Shown piece after piece: positions 57,394-64,000 of a stretch of 64,000 nt of DNA. The stretch covers positions 1-64,000 of the forward strand of contig NZ_JAQIVH010000014.1 of assembly GCF_028746185.1 (NCBI RefSeq). The letters are read 5' to 3'. Both the position numbers and the translations under genes were made by a program. The notes beneath the pieces were generated by a model. It searched no databases. It worked only from the letters and a program-made list of their open reading frames with translations, and was not told where the DNA came from. Each line of letters opens with the position of its first letter. The first letter of the stretch is position 1. This stretch comes from Paenibacillus_E qinlingensis (GTDB taxonomy: Bacteria > Bacillota > Bacilli > Paenibacillales > NBRC-103111).

Positions 57394-59313
57394 CTACGGC
57401 GTTCCGCCTCGAAACGAAAGCGCCAAATCCAACACATGCTCCGTTTCATTATAGGAGCCAATATCCATCTTCCGATTGCCATCAAAGTCAGCGAGCATAG
57501 CCCTTCGTTCCTTACCTTGCGCCCAAGGGCCAAATTCGTTATCCAGTGGCTGAAAATGGTTCTCTCCCTCGTTCTGGAATACTCGCCAAATGCCCGTCTC
57601 GGCGGTGTAGGCAATTAAGTCGCTGCGTCCGTCGCCATTCGTATCCCCGACTAGCAGCTGGTCGCTATTCCCAAAGGAAACCCCACCTGCCGTCTGCGGT
57701 TCAGCGAACATCCCTTGCCCTTGATGATACATAATAGATACGCGTCTATCCTTATGCGAGACACACAGGATATCATCGTCGTCTTCCTTGTCTTGCATTT
57801 GAGCCGTGAAAATTTCTGCATCCTCGGGCAGCTTCGTATTTAACTCTGTATACGTCAGTTGCTGATTCTGCAGATTAACTTGCACAAGCCCCTTATCTCC
57901 TCTGGCGATTAAGCCCATGCCACGATTAGATCGGAGCGCGCGAACAGATGAAAGTCCGGGCGGCAACGCACCGATTGCACGGACTGGCAAGAACTGTCGC
58001 TTGTCTGCTATGCCGACCCTCACATTTCCTGTTTCAGTATTATACGCAAGCAGATCCTGCTTACCATCCCCATTCACATCGACAAGCAGGAGTGACTCAT
58101 TGGGTGTAAATGTTTCTCTCAACCATACTTGTGAAGCTTCCTGCTGGCGATTTCTCGGCATATCGTAATTCCCGGGAATAACCAGAATACGATGCATCTG
58201 GCGTACAACGACATCCGCATGCCCGCGGCCTGTGACATCGCCAAGCATGACATTTTGCAGTTTTGTTCTAGGTGGCAGCATCACACGATGCGCTGGGGTG
58301 AAAGGAACGATATCATGCAGTGACACCCAGCGATAGTCCAGCTTTTTGAAGCCAGTAATCAATTTATGCAGGTAGGAGCCGGAATCCCCCTCTTTATATT
58401 GATAGACGGGAATACCATCCTTCTCTACTGGATTTCCGTCTGCCATCGTAACAGGTTCAAGGTTCGAGAACTCCAAAAACGGATGGAAGTAAAAAGAGGC
58501 TAACCCATCATCTTTCGCCGCCTTCTCCAACATCTGGTCGACCGATTTGGCATCGCTAATATAACGATAAGGTGCAGGGATATAGACGGATCCCAAACTA
58601 TCTTGTCCATACGTATTGATCGTGTCATAGGTATTCATATCATCACGAGCGTTTTTGGCGTAGAGATCCGGTTGATACATAAGGCCGACGAAGGATCGGA
58701 ACACGGCTTGTTGCTCGTGGGTATCTTTATAGTGGGGAGACTCCCAGAACGCGGGATGTAAATCCGCTCCAGCAAAGGCGGCCAAGCTTTCTTTCATTCG
58801 TTCTGCCGCGTAAGAGAGCTCTTGCGTTTCTGGTGCGTCTTTAATGTTAAATTCTGAGCCAATTCCTGAATTTTGCTCGCCATCTGAGCGATACGTCTCG
58901 CCATATTGGTGGCGGTACCCATGCATGCCTAATACGCCGCCTTGATGCTCTGCCTGTTGGAGAAGCTTAATGAATGCGCTTACCACTTCGTCTGGATTTG
59001 GATCGTCGATCCCTTTTTCCTTCCAGACACCGTCATCTTGCAAGCTCATCCTTCTTGGAATCACAGCGACATGAAAAGGCACATGCTCAGACTCAATATA
59101 GGTCATGACGGCCCGTAACTTCCCTAGGCCTTCAAGCGTGTTGTAATCACCGCCAAGTCCGACATCTTCCAGTCGGATCATGACATGACGTTTCCCCGCA
59201 TTCGGAGCGTCATTCTTCTCTGTATTCGTAGGGATATAAGCGGCAAGCCCAATGGCTGCAAGAATACCCCCGACGATCCCTATTCCGATTTGCTGCCACA
59301 ATTTACGTTTCAC
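57394..59313 (-). CDS. Membrane-anchored DUF2334 deacetylase-like protein with FG-GAP/VCBS repeats
   Basis: A 639-residue protein with an N-terminal membrane anchor (about 8-27) and an extracellular DUF2334 domain (about 40-345), a polysaccharide-deacetylase relative: MIRLEDVGLGGDYN, HVAVIPRRM, GVLGMHGYRHQYG, FYFHPFLEFS. The C-terminal ~290 residues carry repeated Asp-rich FG-GAP/VCBS motifs (LGDVTGRGHADVVVRQ, VDVNGDGKQDLLAYN, GDTNGDGRSDLIAYT, ADFDGNRKMDIGSYN), which form calcium-binding beta-propeller blades. The GTG at 59313 is chosen because GGGGAG lies 9 nt upstream and overlaps the formal ATG at 59331. Likely acts on wall or capsule polysaccharide. Confidence 0.82.
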   Translation of the reverse strand: MKRKLWQQIGIGIVGGILAAIGLAAYIPTNTEKNDAPNAGKRHVMIRLEDVGLGGDYNTLEGLGKLRAVMTYIESEHVPFHVAVIPRRMSLQDDGVWKEKGIDDPNPDEVVSAFIKLLQQAEHQGGVLGMHGYRHQYGETYRSDGEQNSGIGSEFNIKDAPETQELSYAAERMKESLAAFAGADLHPAFWESPHYKDTHEQQAVFRSFVGLMYQPDLYAKNARDDMNTYDTINTYGQDSLGSVYIPAPYRYISDAKSVDQMLEKAAKDDGLASFYFHPFLEFSNLEPVTMADGNPVEKDGIPVYQYKEGDSGSYLHKLITGFKKLDYRWVSLHDIVPFTPAHRVMLPPRTKLQNVMLGDVTGRGHADVVVRQMHRILVIPGNYDMPRNRQQEASQVWLRETFTPNESLLLVDVNGDGKQDLLAYNTETGNVRVGIADKRQFLPVRAIGALPPGLSSVRALRSNRGMGLIARGDKGLVQVNLQNQQLTYTELNTKLPEDAEIFTAQMQDKEDDDDILCVSHKDRRVSIMYHQGQGMFAEPQTAGGVSFGNSDQLLVGDTNGDGRSDLIAYTAETGIWRVFQNEGENHFQPLDNEFGPWAQGKERRAMLADFDGNRKMDIGSYNETEHVLDLALSFRGGTP

Positions 59314-59508
59314 GCTAGCCTGCTCCCCCAATATGTAAAACGTAGATTATATCTATGATTTCGACATTTTTCTCCTAAATTATATATGAATCTATGACTT
59401 CTTACTATAAGAGTTTGAACAGAGGTCAAAATAAAATAAAGCGAGGCCCAGCGCTATTAAAATCGCCTCAATTTGCATGATCAGGGCCCAATTACTGCCC
59501 CGGAACAC

Positions 59509-59695
59509 TTTAGTCCGAAATTGCCGAACTAATCTCTCTATTCACCTCGTTACATCTCAATTAGTCCTAAATAACCTCACTAAATCGACCTCAACAACGC
59601 TCACGCAGAGAAAATGGGTAATTAGTTCGGCTGAATCGGACTATTGGCCTTTTTTTCAAGTAATTCTCGTTTTAGTTCGGTGAAATCGGACTAAC
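59509..59695. repeat. Quartet palindrome array H (second sequence type)
   Basis: Four motifs lie at 59509-59533, 59560-59585, 59621-59645 and 59671-59695 (spacings 51, 61, 50). Arms: TTAGTCCGA/CGAACTAA, TTAGTCC/CACTAA, TTAGTTCGG/CGGACTA, TTAGTTCGG/CGGACTAA. The geometry is that of the other arrays although the palindrome sequence differs. It fills the centre of the 550-bp gap between divergent genes; no other feature is seen there. Confidence 0.8.
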
Positions 59696-59860
59696 TCCTC
59701 TTACTCGTTGTTGCCACTCTGGAACCTGGCTCACTTGTTTCATTTTATGAGAGTTGGGTAAGAATAGAAGTAAATACAATCTCTTTACTTTCAGCTAATA
59801 CTGCAATGACATACGGCACGTATGATGAAGATATCTTAAATGTGACGGAGGCCTCCGACT

Positions 59861-60073
59861 ATGACAGCCAAAATAGGTTTCGTACTTTTCTGTATATTGT
59901 CCCTATCTGTTTTAGGTGTTGCTGCCAAAGAAAATCAGCCAGAAACGATCACGGATCTACGTACAGACAAACACATTGTTGGTCCGTACTCGCCAGCTCT
60001 ATATGACTCCACGGAACAATTCGAGTATGAATTTGAGTGGCAAAACGGGAAGATTATTGCGAATCCACAGTAA
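59861..60073 (+). CDS. Small secreted protein of unknown function
   Basis: A 70-residue protein with a signal peptide (IGFVLFCILSLSVLGVAA) and a short acidic mature part (KENQPETITDLRTDKHIVGP, ending WQNGKIIANPQ). No family recognised. The ribosome site GGAGG lies inside a perfect 12-nt palindrome (CGGAGGCCTCCG, 59846-59857) just before the ATG, so it could be masked in RNA. A terminator lies downstream. Might be a short-lived secreted factor or a chance frame; the signal peptide favours a real gene. Confidence 0.55.
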   Translation: MTAKIGFVLFCILSLSVLGVAAKENQPETITDLRTDKHIVGPYSPALYDSTEQFEYEFEWQNGKIIANPQ

Positions 60074-60120
60074 GCGAACTTTACCTACATAGACGTTAAC
60101 TTGACCAGTTAACCCACAAT

Positions 60121-60149
60121 AAACCCCCGACTCTTGCAGTCGGGGGTTC
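60121..60149. terminator. Bidirectional terminator
   Basis: ACCCCCGACT (60123-60132) pairs with AGTCGGGGGT (60138-60147) across a 5-nt loop. It lies between the small secreted protein gene and the convergent helical protein gene. Confidence 0.8.
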
Positions 60150-60151
60150 TA

Positions 60152-61564
60152 CTAATTGAACTTCATTTTATCCAACTCATCGCTAAAAGCGGATCTATTC
60201 GGATACTTCAACCGGAAATGTTGAACTAACTTCTCCGCCCGATCAACACCATTCGCTTTCATCATGTGACGGATGAGTTGACACACTTTCTGATACTGCT
60301 TTCGCTTCGTTGCATCAGATGCTTCTTGCGTGATGAAGGTCACAAACAAATCATAAACTTCTTCTGCATACTCAGCTATTAGAAATGGATAATATTCAAC
60401 CACATAGCTGTTATTCTTTTGGACATACTGAAACAGTCTCTGTATCTCCTTCTCTTCTGTAAGCAAACGCCTGTATAAGGCATCTGTTTGCCAACCTCGA
60501 CTTTGTTCAAGTTCATTCAAGATCCTCTCTTTTACAGCCTGCCAGTCATCATTGCAATATAACTCTTTTAAGATCAAGTAAAAGGAATACTCTCCTTGTG
60601 ATACAAATTCCTCCGCAAGCTCTATTTGCTTCTCAACTTGCTGCGTACATTTGTAAATTTCGAATCGACACTTTTTCCACCTATTAACCAGTCCTGGGTA
60701 ACCCTTACTCGCATCCTTAAGTTCCCCTTCCTCAGCTAACTGCAACGCTCTATGGAACTGGCTTTGTTCCATTGCATCATCAATGGCCAACTTACGAAAA
60801 TCAGAAAAATCCAGATGGTTGTTTAAGAATGTCGCTGACTCTTCTGGACTATCCAACTTCTGAATCACCTTGTACTGGAGCAACGCGACTTGTTCAGCAA
60901 CAAACGAACTATAGGAGGAACTGGTTTCCTCCTTCACTAATTTAGCTAGTTGCTGTTCCCACTGTGCCCTCTCTTTTTCATTCGTTATCAGCAGCATGCC
61001 GTCTTCCAGAACTGATAATTGCCACTCGCTCCATCCTTCGAGGTTTGAATGCGCTGACTCCTTTAAAAGAAGCTGAAAAAGGTCCAACCTGTCCTTGCTG
61101 GACATGCTTTCGATATCACTCGTTACTTGATTAATGAATCTTAGACACTGTTGAATCATACCGCCTACGATGCCATCAGAATCATCACAGGATTGAAGTA
61201 AATCCCCCATTTCATGCAGAATGCAAAAGTTTATTTTGACAGCGGGCATGTGCTGCCCTCTTTCCAATACTTCTTCGGCTTTGACCATGACCATTTCTGC
61301 TCCAACTACAGCCTTTGACACACTTCGATACGCGACAAAACCATATCGGTCTGCGTTTTGTTTAATATGGGTTCGAATCATTTTTTTATAGGAAGTTAAT
61401 GCCTCACTACTGCTGGAATCTTGAAATTTAAGCGTAAGCAATTGCTCCACTTCCTTGATTTCCTCCGAGAAGTGGACAAGTAACGCAACTAGTTCCTCTT
61501 TATTAAGTTCAGACAGTTGATCAGCCAAGATTATTTTGGCATTCTCGCTATTTTTCACCTTCAT
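60152..61564 (-). CDS. Large helical protein resembling the C-terminal part of SWIM-associated proteins
   Basis: A 470-residue cytoplasmic protein made almost wholly of helices, without membrane segments or a signal peptide. The C-terminal RLKYPNRSAFSDELDKMKF and the helical repeat pattern (KQIELAEEFVSQGEYSFYLI) recall the region that follows SWIM zinc fingers in some Bacillales proteins, but no SWIM Cys/His motif is present here, so it could be a truncated or stand-alone version. No convincing ribosome site precedes the ATG. Function unknown. Confidence 0.6.
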   Translation of the reverse strand: MKVKNSENAKIILADQLSELNKEELVALLVHFSEEIKEVEQLLTLKFQDSSSSEALTSYKKMIRTHIKQNADRYGFVAYRSVSKAVVGAEMVMVKAEEVLERGQHMPAVKINFCILHEMGDLLQSCDDSDGIVGGMIQQCLRFINQVTSDIESMSSKDRLDLFQLLLKESAHSNLEGWSEWQLSVLEDGMLLITNEKERAQWEQQLAKLVKEETSSSYSSFVAEQVALLQYKVIQKLDSPEESATFLNNHLDFSDFRKLAIDDAMEQSQFHRALQLAEEGELKDASKGYPGLVNRWKKCRFEIYKCTQQVEKQIELAEEFVSQGEYSFYLILKELYCNDDWQAVKERILNELEQSRGWQTDALYRRLLTEEKEIQRLFQYVQKNNSYVVEYYPFLIAEYAEEVYDLFVTFITQEASDATKRKQYQKVCQLIRHMMKANGVDRAEKLVQHFRLKYPNRSAFSDELDKMKFN

Positions 61565-61613
61565 TCGTAATCACTGCTTTCTTTGAAAATAGGTATCCTG
61601 CTATTCGCGGCCT

Positions 61614-61973
61614 TCACTCACCACTCTGCTTGCTCATCGTCCCGTACTTCTTCCCCCACTCCCCCATGCTCTCGAGGATCGGTATAAAGCTTCGTCCTGC
61701 TTCTGTCAGTGAGTATTCTACCTTCGGAGGAACCTCCTGATAGACTTTTCGATGCACCATATCATCCTTTTCTAGCTCTCTCAACTGCGACGTTAATATA
61801 CCTTTGGATACCCCTGGCACCAGTCGTTGCAGCTCACCGAATCTTCTCGTTTCCTTTAAATGCCATAGAATAAGGATTTTCCACTTCCCAGCAATGACAT
61901 TTTGGGTATCAGTAATGGGGCAAACTTCGATTTGTTCCGCTGGAATTTCCCCCTGAAATGTTGTCCGAGACAT
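61614..61973 (-). CDS. HxlR-family transcriptional regulator
   Basis: A 119-residue winged-helix regulator (HxlR/YodB group). The family signature EVCPITDTQNVIAGKWKILI includes a single Cys18 before the Pro; in YodB and HypR this position senses quinones, diamide or other electrophiles. The helix-turn-helix is in RFGELQRLVPGVSKGILTSQ. It is divergent from an NmrA/QOR2-like reductase gene 143 nt away, the usual arrangement for redox-controlled quinone reductases. AAGGAACGGGA precedes the ATG. Confidence 0.9.
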   Translation of the reverse strand: MSRTTFQGEIPAEQIEVCPITDTQNVIAGKWKILILWHLKETRRFGELQRLVPGVSKGILTSQLRELEKDDMVHRKVYQEVPPKVEYSLTEAGRSFIPILESMGEWGKKYGTMSKQSGE

Positions 61974-62116
61974 GCGCGATCCCGTTCCTTCCTTGATGGT
62001 TCTATTTTTATGACTAGGTCATATTTTAATGACTACTTACATTTTTCGAGATACTATCATAATATATGACTATAGCGAATTATCCAACAACATTTTTTTA
62101 TAAATAGGAGGACATC

Positions 62117-62992
62117 ATGATGTCAAAAATCTTCGTTACCGCAGCAACAGGTGAATTAGGAAAATTAGTGGTTCAGCATTTACTTAACAAAATTCCAGCA
62201 AGTGAGATCGCCGTTAGTGTTCGCAATATTGAGAAGGCTGCTGAATTTGCAGATTTAGGCATCGAAGTTCGCTATGGGGATTGGGATGTTCCATCCTCAC
62301 TGGAGCAAGCTTATGCGGATGCATCCAAGCTTTTACTGATTTCTTCCCCACAAGATGAATCGATCAGTCGTGTTCGCAAACACGTTAGTGCGATTGAAGC
62401 CGCCAAAAAAGCAGGCGTTCCCCACATTGTCTACACGAGTTTCGCCTTTGCGGATGTAGATGCTTTCGCCCCTCTGGCTAATGTACATCTAGCAACCGAA
62501 TTTGCGCTGAAGGCATCAGGCATTCCAACAACGATTCTGCGCAATACGTGGTATCAGGAGCTTTATGTGAATCCAAGCTTGCAAGCTTACATCGATAACG
62601 GCAGCATTATAAATTCAGCAGGTACAGGGAAAATTAATACAGTGACACGTGATGACTTAGCGTTGGCTACGGCAACTGTTCTTGCCGAAGATGGACATCA
62701 AGGCCAAGTCTACGAATTAGCGTCATCCGAGTCATGGAGCTTCGCGCAATTAGCAGACATTTTATCTCACGTATCCGGCAAAAAAGTAACTCACCAAACC
62801 GTCTCCGATGCTGACTCCCTCCAAGGTATGGTTCAGGCTGGACTGCCTGAAGGTCTCGCCCAGTTCCTAGTTGCCATTGACAGCAAGATGGCCGCAGGAA
62901 CAGAAGGACACACATCCCCAGACCTTGAGAAGCTCATCGGGAAAAAACCGACTTCCATTCATGAAAGTATTGCGCTATTATTCAATTCATAA
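62117..62992 (+). CDS. NAD(P)H-binding NmrA/QOR2-like oxidoreductase
   Basis: A 291-residue atypical short-chain reductase similar to E. coli QorB (YtfG) and NmrA. N-terminal dinucleotide motif FVTAATGELGKLVVQHLL, then LLLISSPQDESISRVRKHV, IVYTSFAFADVDAF and TILRNTWYQELYVNP, all typical of quinone reductases of this group. AGGAGG lies 6 nt before the first of two adjacent ATGs. It is probably induced through the divergent HxlR regulator in response to quinones or aldehydes, and shares its direction with the DsbA-like gene that follows 33 nt later. Confidence 0.88.
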   Translation: MMSKIFVTAATGELGKLVVQHLLNKIPASEIAVSVRNIEKAAEFADLGIEVRYGDWDVPSSLEQAYADASKLLLISSPQDESISRVRKHVSAIEAAKKAGVPHIVYTSFAFADVDAFAPLANVHLATEFALKASGIPTTILRNTWYQELYVNPSLQAYIDNGSIINSAGTGKINTVTRDDLALATATVLAEDGHQGQVYELASSESWSFAQLADILSHVSGKKVTHQTVSDADSLQGMVQAGLPEGLAQFLVAIDSKMAAGTEGHTSPDLEKLIGKKPTSIHESIALLFNS

Positions 62993-63025
62993 TCCTTATA
63001 TTAACCCAACATAGAGGTGAACCTT

Positions 63026-63736
63026 ATGCAAGTTGAAATATGGTCGGACTTCGCTTGTCCGTTCTGTTATATTGGGAAACGTCGCTTTGAGCAAGCTCTA
63101 GCGGAATTTGAACACCGCGATCAGGTTCAAGTTGTCTATCGCAGCTTCGAGCTAGACCGTCATGCCCCCAAAAGCGTCCCGCATGACGTCTATGATATGC
63201 TCTCTTCCCGCTACGGCATGAGCCGCCAGGAAGCCATCACGATGAATGAGCAGATGCGTCGGCAAGCTGCGGCAGATGGGCTCGATTTTCAATTCGACAG
63301 CCTTGTGCTGACGAATACGTTCGATGCTCATCGGTTGCGACTATTTGCCGAGCAACATGGTCAAGGCGCAGCTATATCCGAGTTGTTGTTCCGCGCCTAC
63401 TTCACCGAGTCCACAAATATCAGCGACCACGATGTCCTTGCGGACATCGCTGCAGCCGTTGGGATTGATCGGGAGGAAGCTTTGTCCGTTCTCGCGAGTG
63501 ATCAGTTCGCCCAGTCCGTGCGGACCGAAGAAGAGAATGGCAGCCGTATGGGCATTCGCGGCGTTCCGTATTATGTCATTAACAGCAAGCATGCCATATC
63601 TGGGGCTCAAGCAAGCGGCGTTTACTTGAACGCTATGCAACAGCTCTGGGTTGCCGAGCAGCCGGCACAGGTTGTAGAAACAGCCAGCGATGAAGCTTGT
63701 TTAGACGGCACGTGTGTTGTTCCGAACAAACCGTAA
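63026..63736 (+). CDS. DsbA family oxidoreductase (FrnE-like)
   Basis: A 236-residue cytoplasmic thioredoxin-fold protein. The active site FACPFCYIGKRRFEQAL lies near the N-terminus, with an inserted helical domain and the cis-Pro loop RMGIRGVPYYVINSKHAISG. Extra cysteines near the C-terminus (EACLDGTCVV) fit the FrnE group, which acts as a disulfide isomerase in oxidative stress. The ATG at 63026 follows AGAGGTGA; the formal start at 63017 does not. It is likely co-transcribed with the upstream reductase, forming a redox-stress unit under HxlR control. Confidence 0.9.
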   Translation: MQVEIWSDFACPFCYIGKRRFEQALAEFEHRDQVQVVYRSFELDRHAPKSVPHDVYDMLSSRYGMSRQEAITMNEQMRRQAAADGLDFQFDSLVLTNTFDAHRLRLFAEQHGQGAAISELLFRAYFTESTNISDHDVLADIAAAVGIDREEALSVLASDQFAQSVRTEEENGSRMGIRGVPYYVINSKHAISGAQASGVYLNAMQQLWVAEQPAQVVETASDEACLDGTCVVPNKP

Positions 63737-63843
63737 TCGGCTTTAGTACCTACCATCAACCACCGAATATAAGATGTAGGTTTTATCGCCTATAAAAAAG
63801 CGGCTTTCGGATGTCGAATACTTATACTTTCTTAAGTAGTAAA

Positions 63844-63884
63844 GAAAAGAGCCTGTCACTTGTAAATAAGTGACAGGCTCTTTC
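63844..63884. terminator. Bidirectional terminator near the window end
   Basis: AAAGAGCCTGTCACTT (63846-63861) pairs perfectly with AAGTGACAGGCTCTTT (63868-63883) across 6 nt. It separates the redox genes from the convergent GGDEF gene. Confidence 0.92.
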
Positions 63885-63891
63885 TGATAGT

Positions 63892-64000
63892 TTAGTGGCT
63901 TTCAGCCACAATGTTCGTATTTTTCCTACCTGACTTCAAAGAATACATATCCAGATCTGCTGCATGTAGTAAATCATCCAACGTTCGCGCCTCGTTAGGA
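63892..64000 (-). CDS. GGDEF-domain protein, C-terminal end (partial)
   Basis: The last 35 codons of a gene that runs off the window. The minus-strand frame ends at the TAA at 63894-63892 and reads EARTLDDLLHAADLDMYSLK, then SGRKNTNIVAESH. The Leu-x-x-Ala-Asp-x-x-Met-Tyr-x-x-Lys-x-x-Gly-Arg-x-x pattern is the conserved end of diguanylate cyclase GGDEF domains. Whether the GGDEF catalytic motif is intact cannot be seen. It suggests cyclic di-GMP signalling in this organism, relevant to the HD-GYP-like protein at 23.5 kb. Confidence 0.8.
   Translation of the reverse strand, partial: PNEARTLDDLLHAADLDMYSLKSGRKNTNIVAESH

Noticed and set aside
59806..60006. 66-codon plus-strand frame overlapping the small secreted protein gene
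   Set aside because: No ribosome site and no signal or domain; the overlapping frame at 59861 has a signal peptide and a clear GGAGG.

Overview
The window looks like a chromosome segment of a Gram-positive, endospore-forming Bacillales bacterium, most probably Paenibacillus or a close relative. Supporting signs are strong AGGAGG-type ribosome sites, frequent TTG and GTG starts, an SLH-domain protein, a TPP-riboswitch ykoEDC transporter operon, PdaA-type and YuzC-like sporulation genes, and Btr/Feu-like siderophore uptake. There are about 50 believable genes, no rRNA or tRNA that I can see, and no CRISPR array. All identifications come from reading motifs; no database search was possible.

Layout. 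1-1.3 kb: an IS3/IS150-type insertion sequence. 1.5-3.6 kb: an Fsr-like efflux pump and a FadR-type regulator. 3.8-5.7 kb: a secreted SLH protein and a small spore-coat-like protein. 5.7-8.9 kb: thiamine-precursor ECF transporter ykoEDC behind a TPP riboswitch and attenuator. 8.9-15.9 kb: a chemoreceptor, a DUF3105 membrane protein, an AraC regulator, a variant pyruvate kinase, UV endonuclease and a YihY membrane protein. 16-21 kb: a UvrD-like helicase, thiol peroxidase, thioredoxin and thioredoxin reductase (promoter flanked by OhrR-like boxes), and a PrsA-like foldase. 22.5-30 kb: PdaA deacetylase, a sensor kinase with a receiver-only regulator and a degenerate HD-GYP protein, a divergent NarL-type regulator, and an operon of three secreted helical proteins with their own signal peptidase. 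30.5-34.5 kb: AraC regulator and Fur-controlled siderophore uptake. 35.5-42.7 kb: a very large transporter/HEAT/cyclic-nucleotide-sensor fusion, small proteins, an alarmone synthetase and a second chemoreceptor. 43-48.3 kb: a membrane protein with a Pyr4-like motif and a three-gene hydrolase operon. 49-57 kb: CcdC-like protein, Fur-controlled ferredoxin/NADP reductase, a two-component system with a secreted protein, an MFS pump and a nuclease lipoprotein. 57-64 kb: a DUF2334 deacetylase-like protein with FG-GAP repeats, small and helical proteins, an HxlR/NmrA-like redox pair, a FrnE-like DsbA protein, and the end of a GGDEF gene.

The most unusual signal is between the genes. At least six intergenic regions carry a complete set of four quasi-palindromes of about 25 nt, set at start-to-start distances close to 50, 61 and 50 nt (near 5, 6 and 5 helical turns). 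A seventh complete set has different palindrome sequences with the same geometry, and an eighth has a third sequence with slightly shorter central spacing; further sets are partial. They sit between unrelated operons and are often next to tandem repeats with 37-, 52- or 53-bp periods. I do not recognise this element family. Other points of interest are the secreted-helix operon with private signal peptidase, a group II intron relic, and several enzymes that have lost family-typical residues (pyruvate kinase, HD-GYP protein, M19 dipeptidase).
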